Positions 42,752 to 51,751 of a stretch of DNA of 64,000 nucleotides are shown piece by piece; the first letter of the stretch is position 1; each line of letters begins with the position of its first letter. The notes under the pieces are model-generated. The model saw only the letters and a list, made by a program, of their open reading frames with translations. It had not been told where the DNA came from and did not search any database. The position numbers and the translations under genes were made by a program. This DNA is from Cyclobacteriaceae bacterium (lineage in GTDB: Bacteria; Bacteroidota; Bacteroidia; Cytophagales; Cyclobacteriaceae), in the NCBI GenBank assembly GCA_028285445.1, contig JANQPQ010000026.1, positions 1 through 64,000 on the forward strand, in the 5' to 3' direction.

Positions 42752-44995
42752 ATGCTAAATCAGGACCGCTGGGCTCGGATACTACCAGCGCTGGCCTTAG
42801 TATTTCTTTCCTCAATTGGCTATGGCCAGGATAGTATCCCAAGAATATCAACCTTCCACTCCGCTCAATATAGGGCAGGCGCTACCAGCTACGCTATTGC
42901 CAAAGACAATCGAGATATACTCTATTTTGCTAACGAGCAAGGTGTGTTGCAATATGATGGCTCGTTCTGGAAACTTATAGAACTACCAAACTTTGCCGGG
43001 GCAAGATCAGTTTTGATAGACGACAGTAATCGTGTTATCGTTGGAGGTTCGAAAGATTTCGGTTACCTGGAGCCCGATTCAATTGGCTCGCTTAAGTTTG
43101 TTTCCCTTCTAGACAGGGTAAACATTGAAGTTGATTTTACGGACATCTGGCAAATTGTCCCTTTGCGGAACCTGGTGCATTTTGTTGCCTACGAGGGCAT
43201 TTTCACCTGGCACCCTGAGGGAAATGTGGATTTCAAGGAAATAAAAGATACCTATCTCTACCGAATTGGTGATCGGATTTACAGCAGCTCTTACGAAGGT
43301 TCTTTTGGTGTTTTTAAGGGAAATCAAATTGAACCTCTTTTCGACCACATGGATATTGAAGAAGATGTCGTTTTTAAGATTTACCCCTGGGCCGAAGATG
43401 AGCTAGCGCTGATAACAAGCAGTTCGGGTATGTATACCTATAATCTTGAAACCAAAGACTTACAACCGACGAAAAATAAATTATCCCAAATACTGATAGA
43501 CAAGGGCTTCTACGATAGTCGACATCTTGAAAGTAAATTCTTTGCCTTTGGAACCTGGGATGGCGGCTTGATAATTAGTGATTCGACAGGCAGAGATGTG
43601 ACAGTCTTCGACAGATCTACAGGGCTTTCTGATAACAAGGTAAACGGGATGATCTTGAAAGGAAAAGATCTTTGGGTGGCTACGGATAATGGCATCTCTG
43701 TTGTTGATAGAGGCGAATTAACCAGCAATCGCATAATCCCTCCAGTAACCTCCATAAGGAAAATCGTCTGTAACGATATTATGGTGATGTTTGACGGCAC
43801 CTTCTTCAAAGAAGATGAAGGAGGTAAAACCATCCTTGCTCAACAGGATGCGCTTCCTGCACGAGAAATTTCTTACCTGGAAAATTCATTAACGTTCTAT
43901 TTCTCTGCACCTAATGTTTCCAGCTTTGACAAAGTTACATTCTCGTATTTCCTTGAGGGACATGACCAAGAGTGGTCGCCCTGGAAAGAAGACACCAAGA
44001 AGGAATATACCGACCTGATTGGTGGAGACTATACCTTTTACGTCAAGGCCAAGAATCAAGCTGGCGTAGAAGGCCCTCCCACTCGTTATCGGTTCTCCAT
44101 CGTTACACCATGGTATATCTCTACCCCTGCTATTTTAGTTTACGCAGCAACTGTGGCTCTGATTATCTGGCTCGGCTACTGGTACAGAACTAATACGCTG
44201 CGAAGCATGAACGCCAAACTTGAAGCGGTAATCGGCCAACGCACGGTCGAGTTGACCCAGCAACAAGAGGAATTGAAGAAAACCAATGAGGAATTGCTAC
44301 TGGCAAATAGTGAGCTGGACAATTTTGTCTATCGATCTTCGCACGATTTCGTAGCACCATTAAAGTCCATCAGGGGTTTGACCGAAGTTGCCAAAATGGA
44401 AACCGGCGATAATGCTCAGAAAAAATACCTGGAGATGATTGGCGACCAGGTATCGAAACTCGAAGAGTTTATCGGAAACATTATTGATTACTCAGCCAAT
44501 TCTTATTCAGGTATTAAGCACGAGGTTATCGATTTTAACAGAATGATTGGCGATGTTATTGAAGACCTCAAATTTTATGACAATGCAGAAAACATAAAAT
44601 TCGAGAAGCAGTTAATTGACATTAATGGTTCTTTTAATTCAGACCCCCAACGTCTGAGAATCATTCTCAATAATCTTGTTACCAATTCAATCAAATATTC
44701 GGATAAGGCTAAACCCGACCAGTTCGTTAGAGTGGAAGTTCGTGGAAAACCCGAAGCGGTTGTTATTGCTGTAGAAGACAATGGCTTGGGCATTCCTGAT
44801 GATTACCAGGAGAAAATTTACGACATGTTCTTCAGAGCTTCTGAAAGCTCAGAGGGTTCTGGTTTGGGCTTGTATATTGTGAAGGAAACAGTTGCAAAGA
44901 TGAATGGCAATATCAGCCTCAAATCTACGGAGGGGCTTGGCACGCGATTCGAAGTAGAATTGAAATACAATAACAACGGTAAAAAAGAGGGCTAG
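42752..44995 (+). CDS. Sensor histidine kinase with periplasmic propeller and Y_Y_Y domain
   Basis: A 747-aa kinase with a signal sequence (ILPALALVFLSSIGYG), propeller-type repeats in the periplasm (DILYFANEQGVLQYDG ... LWVATDNGISVVDRG), a Y_Y_Y-like domain (VTFSYFLEGHDQEWSPW ... YTFYVKAKNQAGVEG), one transmembrane helix (about residues 450-472), a coiled coil, and a HisKA domain with phospho-acceptor His531 (SSHDFVAPLKSIRGL). The ATPase domain has NNLVTNSIKYSD, EDNGLGIPDD and GSGLGLYIVKET. No receiver or output domain is fused and no regulator gene is adjacent, so its partner is elsewhere. Confidence 0.94.
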   Translation: MLNQDRWARILPALALVFLSSIGYGQDSIPRISTFHSAQYRAGATSYAIAKDNRDILYFANEQGVLQYDGSFWKLIELPNFAGARSVLIDDSNRVIVGGSKDFGYLEPDSIGSLKFVSLLDRVNIEVDFTDIWQIVPLRNLVHFVAYEGIFTWHPEGNVDFKEIKDTYLYRIGDRIYSSSYEGSFGVFKGNQIEPLFDHMDIEEDVVFKIYPWAEDELALITSSSGMYTYNLETKDLQPTKNKLSQILIDKGFYDSRHLESKFFAFGTWDGGLIISDSTGRDVTVFDRSTGLSDNKVNGMILKGKDLWVATDNGISVVDRGELTSNRIIPPVTSIRKIVCNDIMVMFDGTFFKEDEGGKTILAQQDALPAREISYLENSLTFYFSAPNVSSFDKVTFSYFLEGHDQEWSPWKEDTKKEYTDLIGGDYTFYVKAKNQAGVEGPPTRYRFSIVTPWYISTPAILVYAATVALIIWLGYWYRTNTLRSMNAKLEAVIGQRTVELTQQQEELKKTNEELLLANSELDNFVYRSSHDFVAPLKSIRGLTEVAKMETGDNAQKKYLEMIGDQVSKLEEFIGNIIDYSANSYSGIKHEVIDFNRMIGDVIEDLKFYDNAENIKFEKQLIDINGSFNSDPQRLRIILNNLVTNSIKYSDKAKPDQFVRVEVRGKPEAVVIAVEDNGLGIPDDYQEKIYDMFFRASESSEGSGLGLYIVKETVAKMNGNISLKSTEGLGTRFEVELKYNNNGKKEG

Positions 44996-44997
44996 AT

Positions 44998-47835
44998 TTA
45001 GCTTCTTACCAAAACGAAAGCTCCCCAATAATATGGGTCCGGGTACTTGGTTTTCAACGCCAGCTGCGCTTTTTCGAATGACGTTTGCAGATCACCTCCT
45101 TTGCTCAAATTCGAATAGAAATTGGTCATTAACTGTTGTGTTGCTTCGTCACTTACCTTCCACAAGCTCATTATTACAGCCTCAGAGCCGGCCACAAGGA
45201 AAGATCGCTGAAGGCCATAAACCCCTTCTCCGGATTTTATATCACCAAGTCCAGTTTCGCAGGCGCTAAGGACAACCATCTTGGTCTCATGCAAATCCAT
45301 ATTCATAGCCTCATAAGCTGTTAGCACACCATTGTCGCCGGGTATTGCCTCTGTGGTATTTATGCCACTAATGGTATTGCCAGCCCCGGTCAGCAGCAAG
45401 CCCGACCTTAATAGCGGATTCTCCTGAGCTCTGTCAGGTTCAACCCCAAAAACCTTATCTGATTTGTTGCTAACATCTTCAAGAAAAAAGCCATGTGTGG
45501 CTATATGCAAGACCTCCGGTTGGCGAATTGACTTTACATTAGTCTCAGTAGCTTCTTGGCCAATGAACGACTGGGCATCAACCGAGGTACTTATTGTTTT
45601 GGAAATGATTTCAACTTCTCGCTTTGTCCCTGGTAATGGCAAAACTTCATCATCATTACCATATTCCGGGAAACCTACTAACGTGGCTTTGCTAAAGCTG
45701 ACCGCGCCGGTATTTGCCTTGAATGATGGAAGGTCTTTGGTGTTACTCAATAGCACAATACCATTTTTTTCTATTACAAACTTGCCGTTGGCGTCTGCTA
45801 AGGTGTTGAGGTTAATCTGATTATAGATGCCATCTAAAGACACGTATAGTTGTTCACTTCCTTCCAGAGCTGCTTCAATGGATTTCCAATATTGATCATA
45901 CGAGTACTCATCCTTAAGCTTTTGCTTAATTGCATTCTTGTAGTACTTGTAATAACGTCCCTCGAGCTGGGCACCGTTTTCAATTACCACCAATTCCGGT
46001 GACGTGGTGCCTCCCTTTAAAACGATGGCGGCATAGTTGATCTCACCCGTAAATCCATTTTTGAATTTCTCAACCTGCACAATTTCAACTGCGGCCTCAC
46101 TGGCAGTTAAACTACCCGCAATATCCTTGAAGCTTATTTGCTCAGACTGGTAGCCTTCATCAAAAATTTTAGACTTTTCAGAAAGCCATTTTTCCTTGGC
46201 GTTAGCAGCATTTTCAAGGCTATCAATATTTATCTTTTCTTCTGCAAGTTCGGCTTTGGAATAAGAATAGTACCGAGATAAAGATTCCTTTTGATCTAGC
46301 CATACCAAGTACTCCTCAATGAGCTGGTAGTCGCCACTGCTTAGTATTTGGCTCTTTATTTTGTTGGTTGCATTAAGCAAGAGGGCTTTAGTACGCAGTT
46401 GGTAATTATACATCTTACCCACTGCCGAGGGGTGATCAGCAGAAGCAACCAAAACAAGCGAGTAAAATCGCTGGAAACGTGGCCTAAGCTTGTCCCAGTA
46501 CTTGGTTTTTTCTGACTCACTCATGGGAGCAAAATACTTGTCAATGAACTGCAATGACCGATCTAGAATAACCTCATACATCCCGATTGCTTTACTGTAA
46601 TCCCCAATCTCCCAAAACAAGATAGCCAGGTCCTCTTCAGATTCCACATAATCAGGGTGATCAGGTCCTAAGATTTCGGCTCTAATGGAGTGTGCAGTTT
46701 GCAGCTCCACCTTCGCCTCTTCCAGTCGCCCCTTGTATCTATAGAAGTTTCCGAGATTATTTACAGTAGAAGCAAAAGACGGATGCTTTTGCCCGAATTT
46801 GTCTTCATAAATAGCCCTGGCCCTTTTCAGCAAGTCTTCAACTTGCTCATCTTTCCCCATTTCAAGGTAAAGGGATGCGAGGTTATTGAGCATGTGCGCA
46901 TAATCAGGGTGTTTTTTGCCAAACCTCTTTTCTTTAAGCGAAATAACATGAAGAAATATCTCTTCTGCTTTTTGATACTCACCCATGTCTTGGTATAGCA
47001 ACGCCTGATTGTTAAGCAACCGCTGATGGTTAGTGGATTTTTCACTTCCAACAGAAGCGGAAATTTGAATAGCCTGCTCCATCAGAGAAACTGCAGACTC
47101 GTACCGTCCCATGCTTTGAAATAGTTTCGCCTGGTTATTTAATGCAATCGCAAATGGCATCACTTCCTTCCCCTGAGCCTGATTGATAATTTCCAGGGCC
47201 TCGGCCAGTTCTTTTTCAGATTGGTTATAGCGACCAAGATCTTTACTGAGCACTCCGAGATTATTTAGTGAGGCCCCGTAGGCTGCATGCTCCTTGCCAA
47301 GATTTTCCTCTCGAAACTCTAGCGCGGTAAGTGTGTATTGTTCAGCTTTGGTATATCTACCGGTGGTGTGATAGAGTAAACCCATATTGGCCAGCACTCT
47401 TCCGTAATTAATATGATCTGTCAGTTGTTCCTCTTCGTATGACAGCTTAGCGGTAATGAAAGATACTTCAGCGCCTTTGTACCTGCCCGTTGCATAAAGT
47501 AGCTCCCCGGCATCCAGGTAGTCATTGGCCACTTCCAGAGGAGTCTTTTCCTCTTCAGAGCCAATCAATCGTCGACTGACGTTACCCAGCTTTGCCCCTT
47601 TTTCTTTCGATTCGAAAAGGGTAGCATTATCGCTGAGGGCCACGGCATAATTAAAACTGGAGCTATCAAATTCCGAGCGAGCTTCATCAAGTTTAGAGGT
47701 GGCCTGATCCTTGATAAAAGCTGCCGGATCGTTAGTTATCTTATTTAGTTTGTTTTTTAGTTTCTTGAATTGGGCCTGGGTTTCTAACAGTGGCAGAAAA
47801 ACGACTACTAGCAAAAGGAAGTATCTCATCTTCAT
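44998..47835 (-). CDS. Secreted TPR protein with C-terminal CHAT protease domain
   Basis: A 945-aa protein with a signal peptide (MRYFLLLVVVFLPLLETQAQ), about eight TPR units (AEQYTLTALEFREENLGKEH, LNNLGVLSKDLGRYNQSEKEL, LNNQALLYQDMGEYQKAEEIFL and others, residues about 95-430), a helical linker and a CHAT domain (about residues 650-945). The caspase-like dyad is visible as HIATHG (His781) and LSACETG (Cys859). CHAT proteins are caspase relatives; some act in cell-death or defence systems, others in unknown extracellular roles. The predicted export here is unlike cytoplasmic effector proteases. It is convergent with the histidine kinase (2-bp gap). Confidence 0.93.
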   Translation of the reverse strand: MKMRYFLLLVVVFLPLLETQAQFKKLKNKLNKITNDPAAFIKDQATSKLDEARSEFDSSSFNYAVALSDNATLFESKEKGAKLGNVSRRLIGSEEEKTPLEVANDYLDAGELLYATGRYKGAEVSFITAKLSYEEEQLTDHINYGRVLANMGLLYHTTGRYTKAEQYTLTALEFREENLGKEHAAYGASLNNLGVLSKDLGRYNQSEKELAEALEIINQAQGKEVMPFAIALNNQAKLFQSMGRYESAVSLMEQAIQISASVGSEKSTNHQRLLNNQALLYQDMGEYQKAEEIFLHVISLKEKRFGKKHPDYAHMLNNLASLYLEMGKDEQVEDLLKRARAIYEDKFGQKHPSFASTVNNLGNFYRYKGRLEEAKVELQTAHSIRAEILGPDHPDYVESEEDLAILFWEIGDYSKAIGMYEVILDRSLQFIDKYFAPMSESEKTKYWDKLRPRFQRFYSLVLVASADHPSAVGKMYNYQLRTKALLLNATNKIKSQILSSGDYQLIEEYLVWLDQKESLSRYYSYSKAELAEEKINIDSLENAANAKEKWLSEKSKIFDEGYQSEQISFKDIAGSLTASEAAVEIVQVEKFKNGFTGEINYAAIVLKGGTTSPELVVIENGAQLEGRYYKYYKNAIKQKLKDEYSYDQYWKSIEAALEGSEQLYVSLDGIYNQINLNTLADANGKFVIEKNGIVLLSNTKDLPSFKANTGAVSFSKATLVGFPEYGNDDEVLPLPGTKREVEIISKTISTSVDAQSFIGQEATETNVKSIRQPEVLHIATHGFFLEDVSNKSDKVFGVEPDRAQENPLLRSGLLLTGAGNTISGINTTEAIPGDNGVLTAYEAMNMDLHETKMVVLSACETGLGDIKSGEGVYGLQRSFLVAGSEAVIMSLWKVSDEATQQLMTNFYSNLSKGGDLQTSFEKAQLALKTKYPDPYYWGAFVLVRS

Positions 47836-47929
47836 TATGTTGAATCTGCTCTAAGTTAGTAAAATCGTTTCATCCGGTTATCAATTCCCCTGATGTAGAT
47901 ACCGCTATTTTGTTATAAATTGGCCCGCC

Positions 47930-48673
47930 ATGGGAGGAATCTTCAAGACGATAGCGCTAAAACTCTATATGGTTTGGGTCCTTCTGGTGTTTACCTCTTT
48001 TCTTCTCATATTCTTTCCATTTATAATCATTCCTGTACTGCTGGGTGAGCGCTTTGGTTCAATAAGTTATTTCGTTCTGCGACTGTGGTCATTAATATTT
48101 AGTGTTTTGACCTTCATTCCATATGAAATTCGAGGTAAGGAGAATATTGACAGGAAGGCTTCTTATATATTCACTAGCAACCATACATCATTTCTGGATG
48201 CTCCGGGCATAGCAATGTCAATTCCTATGCAATTTAGACCCCTGGGAAAAAAGGAATTGCTGAAGATTCCGGTTTTTGGAATTGTGGTTAAGAATGTTTG
48301 TGTGATTGTAGATAGATCGAGCAGTGAAAGCAGAAAGCAGAGTATTAAAGAAATGAAAAAATTGCTTCGTAAGGCAATCTCCATTCTCATTTTTCCGGAG
48401 GGAACTCAAAATCGCACTGGCGAAATACTCAATCCATTTTACAATGGGGCCTTTAGAATTGCATTAGATACTGAGCAGCCAATATTACCTATGGTAGCTA
48501 TTGGTGCGGGGAGGCTACTTCCGCCTGGATCATTGAATATCAGGCCCGGGAAAGTGATTATGGCAATTGGGAAGCCAATTCCTGCTAGCGAATATCAAGA
48601 TTTAACCATTGAAGAATTGCGGGAGAAGGTATTCGGGATAATGAAGAAACTGATAGAAGATAACCAGAAATAA
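47930..48673 (+). CDS. plsC: 1-acyl-sn-glycerol-3-phosphate acyltransferase
   Basis: A 247-aa membrane acyltransferase with two hydrophobic segments at the N-terminus (about residues 14-38 and 45-65), the catalytic HX4D motif NHTSFLD (His85, Asp90) and the substrate-binding motif FPEGTQNRTGE (residues 155-165). It makes phosphatidic acid from lysophosphatidic acid at the inner membrane. A perfect hairpin follows the stop codon by a few bases. Confidence 0.95.
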   Translation: MGGIFKTIALKLYMVWVLLVFTSFLLIFFPFIIIPVLLGERFGSISYFVLRLWSLIFSVLTFIPYEIRGKENIDRKASYIFTSNHTSFLDAPGIAMSIPMQFRPLGKKELLKIPVFGIVVKNVCVIVDRSSSESRKQSIKEMKKLLRKAISILIFPEGTQNRTGEILNPFYNGAFRIALDTEQPILPMVAIGAGRLLPPGSLNIRPGKVIMAIGKPIPASEYQDLTIEELREKVFGIMKKLIEDNQK

Positions 48674-48676
48674 GAA

Positions 48677-48702
48677 AGGGTTGTTTATTGCTAAACAACC
48701 CT
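48677..48702 (+). terminator. Stem-loop after plsC
   Basis: AGGGTTGTTTA-TTGC-TAAACAACCCT is a perfect 11-bp stem with a 4-nt loop, starting 4 bp after the plsC stop. There is no T-run, so terminator function is likely but not certain. It sits between the convergent plsC and the cystathionine beta-synthase-like gene. Confidence 0.6.
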
Positions 48703-48782
48703 AACTCCAAACTTACCTAATTTAAATTTATCAACCTCTTACTCTTAAACAAAATCGGTGCCAAAAAGTTCAAAAGAGGATG

Positions 48783-50150
48783 TTAATTAGTCATTGCCAT
48801 CAAAAGATCGTGCTGAGTAATGATATGAACCTCATTATTATCATCTCGCACCATCAGTGCCTGGTTGTCTTTGTCAATTAGAGAAGACAACACATCCAGC
48901 GAGTTATCCAGTGCTACAAACGGCAAAGGTGGGTCCATAACTTCGGCCACCTCACGGTTTGTTAATTCAGGATTGTCAATGAGGCTGTGTAGCAACTTGG
49001 AATCAGTAACACTACCTACAAAGTGGTTATCATCTACTACCGGTACTTGAGAAATAGCCTCCTTGTTCAACAACTTAATAACCTCTCCAACTGGCATGTT
49101 CTTATCAATTGTAAGCAGCTTCTCTTTCCCATTCCGGCGATCCAAAATGTCTTTAGCAGTCGCAAACTCTCTTTCTATAAAACCATGATCGTTCATCCAA
49201 TTATCATTGTAAATTTTGGCCAGATAGCGCGTGCCATGGTCGGGAAGAATGATAACCATTACATCATCCTCTTTCAGGTGTTCCCGGGCATATTCCAGTG
49301 CTCCGTAAACGGCAGACCCACAGGACCATCCCACAAAAAGACCTTCTTCACGAGCCAGCCTCCTAGTCATAATTGCAGCATCTTTATCTGTTACCTTCAC
49401 AAAGTGATCAATCAGGTCGAAGTCCACGTTTTTAGGTAATATATCTTCTCCAATGCCCTCTGTCAGGTAGGGATAGATCTCATTCTCATCAAACTCGCCG
49501 GTTTCTTTATACTTCTTGAAAACGGAGCCATAGCTATCAATACCCACGCTAACCACTTCAGAGTTTTGCTCCTTTAGATACCTGGCTGTACCACACATAG
49601 AACCCCCGGTGCCAACACCGGCTGCTAGGTGGGTTATCTTTCCTTCAGTTTGCGACCAAATTTCAGGACCAGTGGTTTCGTAATGTGCCTGCTTATTAGA
49701 CAGGTTATCGTACTGGTTTGGGTAGAAAGAGTTGGGAATTTCTTCATTGTACTTCTTCGCAACCGAATAATACGACCGCGGGTCCTCTGGGGGTACGTTG
49801 GTAGGACATACAATTACCTCCGCGCCCATGGCACGGAGAATATCAATCTTCTCTTGCGATTGCTTGTCAGCCAAAGTGAAAATACACTTGTAGCCTTTGG
49901 CTATTGCCACCAGGGCCAATCCCATGCCCGTGTTGCCAGAAGTACCTTCGATTATTGTACCCCCAGGCTTTAGCACACCCGACTTTTCCGCGTCTTCAAT
50001 CATCTTTAGGGCCATTCTGTCTTTCATTGAATGACCGGGGTTGAAGTATTCTACTTTAGCTAGAATAGTACCCTTAATTCCCCTATTAAGGCTGTTTAGT
50101 TTGACTAAGGGAGTATCACCTATAGTCTCAATTATTGAATTATAATACAT
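48783..50150 (-). CDS. PLP-dependent cystathionine beta-synthase / cysteine synthase with CBS pair
   Basis: A 455-aa enzyme. Residues about 1-320 form the PLP beta-family fold: GDTPLVKLNSLNRG, the Schiff-base Lys43 in GHSMKDRMALKM, the phosphate-binding EGTSGNTGMGLA and GVGTGGSMCGTARYL. Residues about 335-455 are a CBS pair (KNMPVGEVIKLLNKEAISQVPVVDD and ALDNSLDVLSSLIDKDNQALMVRDD). This architecture fits cystathionine beta-synthase, which makes cystathionine from serine and homocysteine; cysteine synthase activity is possible. It has its own -7 promoter element. Confidence 0.92.
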   Translation of the reverse strand: MYYNSIIETIGDTPLVKLNSLNRGIKGTILAKVEYFNPGHSMKDRMALKMIEDAEKSGVLKPGGTIIEGTSGNTGMGLALVAIAKGYKCIFTLADKQSQEKIDILRAMGAEVIVCPTNVPPEDPRSYYSVAKKYNEEIPNSFYPNQYDNLSNKQAHYETTGPEIWSQTEGKITHLAAGVGTGGSMCGTARYLKEQNSEVVSVGIDSYGSVFKKYKETGEFDENEIYPYLTEGIGEDILPKNVDFDLIDHFVKVTDKDAAIMTRRLAREEGLFVGWSCGSAVYGALEYAREHLKEDDVMVIILPDHGTRYLAKIYNDNWMNDHGFIEREFATAKDILDRRNGKEKLLTIDKNMPVGEVIKLLNKEAISQVPVVDDNHFVGSVTDSKLLHSLIDNPELTNREVAEVMDPPLPFVALDNSLDVLSSLIDKDNQALMVRDDNNEVHIITQHDLLMAMTN

Positions 50151-50169
50151 TGTTTGCCGCTTTAAAGTG

Positions 50170-50177
50170 CAAAGCTA
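50170..50177 (-). promoter_or_regulatory. Bacteroidota -7 element (TAGCTTTG) before the CBS gene
   Basis: On the minus strand this is a perfect TAnnTTTG match, 20 bp upstream of the ATG at 50150. No convincing -33 element is seen. It suggests the gene is not only read from the upstream pyrB unit. Confidence 0.4.
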
Positions 50178-50212
50178 CTTAAAAGGAAAACCTTAAAAAA
50201 TTAGTTGTGTAA

Positions 50213-51148
50213 TCAATTAGTTATGTCGCCAATGCCGGCCAATAAGTATAGCACCGCCATGCGAACTGCTACCCCATTTTCGACCTGGTCAAGAATAATT
50301 GCGTGCTCTGAATCAGCTACGTCACTGCTTAACTCTACTCCACGATTAATTGGCCCGGGATGCATAATGGTAATTTGTTTCGATAAAGAATCAAGCAGCT
50401 GCTTATTTATTCCGTAGTAGAGAGCATACTCCCTTAGCGAGGGGAAGTATTTTATCTGCTGTCTCTCAAGCTGTATTCGCAGAACGTTTGCCACATCACA
50501 CCACTCCAGGGCTTTGCGTACGTCAAGTTCTACCTGCAGCCCCAATTCGTCAATGTGCTTAGGCAGCAACGTGTTGGGGCCGCAAACCATAACCTCGGCC
50601 CCCATTTTTTGTAGCGCAAAGATATTAGACATGGCTACCCTCGAGTGGAGTATATCGCCAATAATAGCAACCTTCTTGCCTTCAACGGTACCTAGCCTTT
50701 CCCTAATAGAATAGGTATCTAGTAATGCCTGGGTGGGGTGCTCATGTGTTCCATCACCGGCATTTACTATGTTGGCATCTATATGCTTAGCAAGGAAATG
50801 AGGCGCGCCGGGACTACCGTGTCTCATTACTACCATATCCACTTTCATTGCCAAAATATTATTTACCGTGTCTAGCAGTGTCTCTCCTTTTTTTACTGAA
50901 CTGGAAGATGAAGAGAAGTTAACCACGTCAGCTGAGAGTCGTTTTTCAGCTAATTCGAATGATAACCTGGTACGGGTAGAGTTTTCGAAGAAGATGTTTG
51001 CGATAGTAATATCTCTTAGCGATGGAACCTTCTTAATTGGCCGATTGATTACGTCTTTAAAATTGTCAGCAGTTTGAAAAATTAAGTCGATATCTGCACG
51101 GGTGAGATTCTTTATACCAAGTAAGTGCTTATCGCTTAATTTGCTCAT
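50213..51148 (-). CDS. pyrB: Aspartate carbamoyltransferase catalytic subunit
   Basis: A 311-aa enzyme with the carbamoyl-phosphate motif FENSTRTRLSFE (Ser57 to Arg61), HPTQALLDTYSI and HPGPINRGVELSSDV at the C-terminal aspartate-binding loop. It makes carbamoyl aspartate in pyrimidine synthesis. Its ATG follows the pyrR stop with no gap. No pyrI regulatory subunit is nearby, which fits the class of ATCases that pair with a dihydroorotase or an inactive homologue; an inactive-looking one is encoded at 38702-39991. Confidence 0.97.
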   Translation of the reverse strand: MSKLSDKHLLGIKNLTRADIDLIFQTADNFKDVINRPIKKVPSLRDITIANIFFENSTRTRLSFELAEKRLSADVVNFSSSSSSVKKGETLLDTVNNILAMKVDMVVMRHGSPGAPHFLAKHIDANIVNAGDGTHEHPTQALLDTYSIRERLGTVEGKKVAIIGDILHSRVAMSNIFALQKMGAEVMVCGPNTLLPKHIDELGLQVELDVRKALEWCDVANVLRIQLERQQIKYFPSLREYALYYGINKQLLDSLSKQITIMHPGPINRGVELSSDVADSEHAIILDQVENGVAVRMAVLYLLAGIGDITN

Positions 51149-51697
51149 TTAATTATTGCCTTGGGTTACTAGCCAAACTTTATTTTCTTTTTTGCCTTGA
51201 GCCTCCCATTCAACCAGCACTTTTTGAGACTCAATTGTATTTACATGCTTACCAACATAATCAGGCTCAATAGGTAACTCCCTGGAATATTTGCGGTCAA
51301 CCAGCACTAACAGTTCCACCTTTTCTGGTCTTCCAAATGCTATCATGGCATCCATGGCTGCCCGTACCGATCGACCAGTGAAAAGCACATCGTCAACGAT
51401 AATTACTTTCTTCGATTCTATGAGAAAATCAACCTTGGTGGCATTAGCTGCAACCGGCTCGTCCCGACGCCTAAAGTCATCGCGATAAAAGGTGGTATCC
51501 AGATAGCCTAACGGGATGTCATGCTCAAGATTGGACTCCAGCTTCGATTTGATAATGTCTGCGAGGTATATACCTCTTGGTTGCAACCCGAGGATTACAG
51601 AATTCTCAAAATTTCCGTGGTTTTCAATAACGTGCTGGCATAACCGCTCCAGGGTTACATCGAGGATATGGGAATCGAGTATTAGCCTTTTCTGCAC
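51149..51697 (-). CDS. pyrR: Bifunctional pyr operon regulator / uracil phosphoribosyltransferase PyrR
   Basis: A 182-aa phosphoribosyltransferase-fold protein with the PRPP motif KVIIVDDVLFTGRSVRAAMD and the PyrR-type N-terminus (LILDSHILDVTLERLCQHVIE). In Firmicutes PyrR binds pyr mRNA and attenuates transcription; in other groups this role is less clear. The start is GTG at 51697; no nearby ATG fits. A -7 element almost abuts the start. It is directly followed by pyrB. I do not see a clear PyrR-binding stem-loop in the short leader. Confidence 0.93.
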   Translation of the reverse strand: MQKRLILDSHILDVTLERLCQHVIENHGNFENSVILGLQPRGIYLADIIKSKLESNLEHDIPLGYLDTTFYRDDFRRRDEPVAANATKVDFLIESKKVIIVDDVLFTGRSVRAAMDAMIAFGRPEKVELLVLVDRKYSRELPIEPDYVGKHVNTIESQKVLVEWEAQGKKENKVWLVTQGNN

Positions 51698-51705
51698 GTC
51701 AAGCG

Positions 51706-51713
51706 CAAATATA
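51706..51713 (-). promoter_or_regulatory. Bacteroidota -7 element (TATATTTG) just before pyrR
   Basis: A perfect TAnnTTTG on the minus strand ends 8 bp before the GTG start, which would give a nearly leaderless transcript with no space for an attenuator. Confidence 0.4.
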
Positions 51714-51751
51714 GAAAGATCAGGTTAATATGAGAAAGGTTACGGAGGAAG

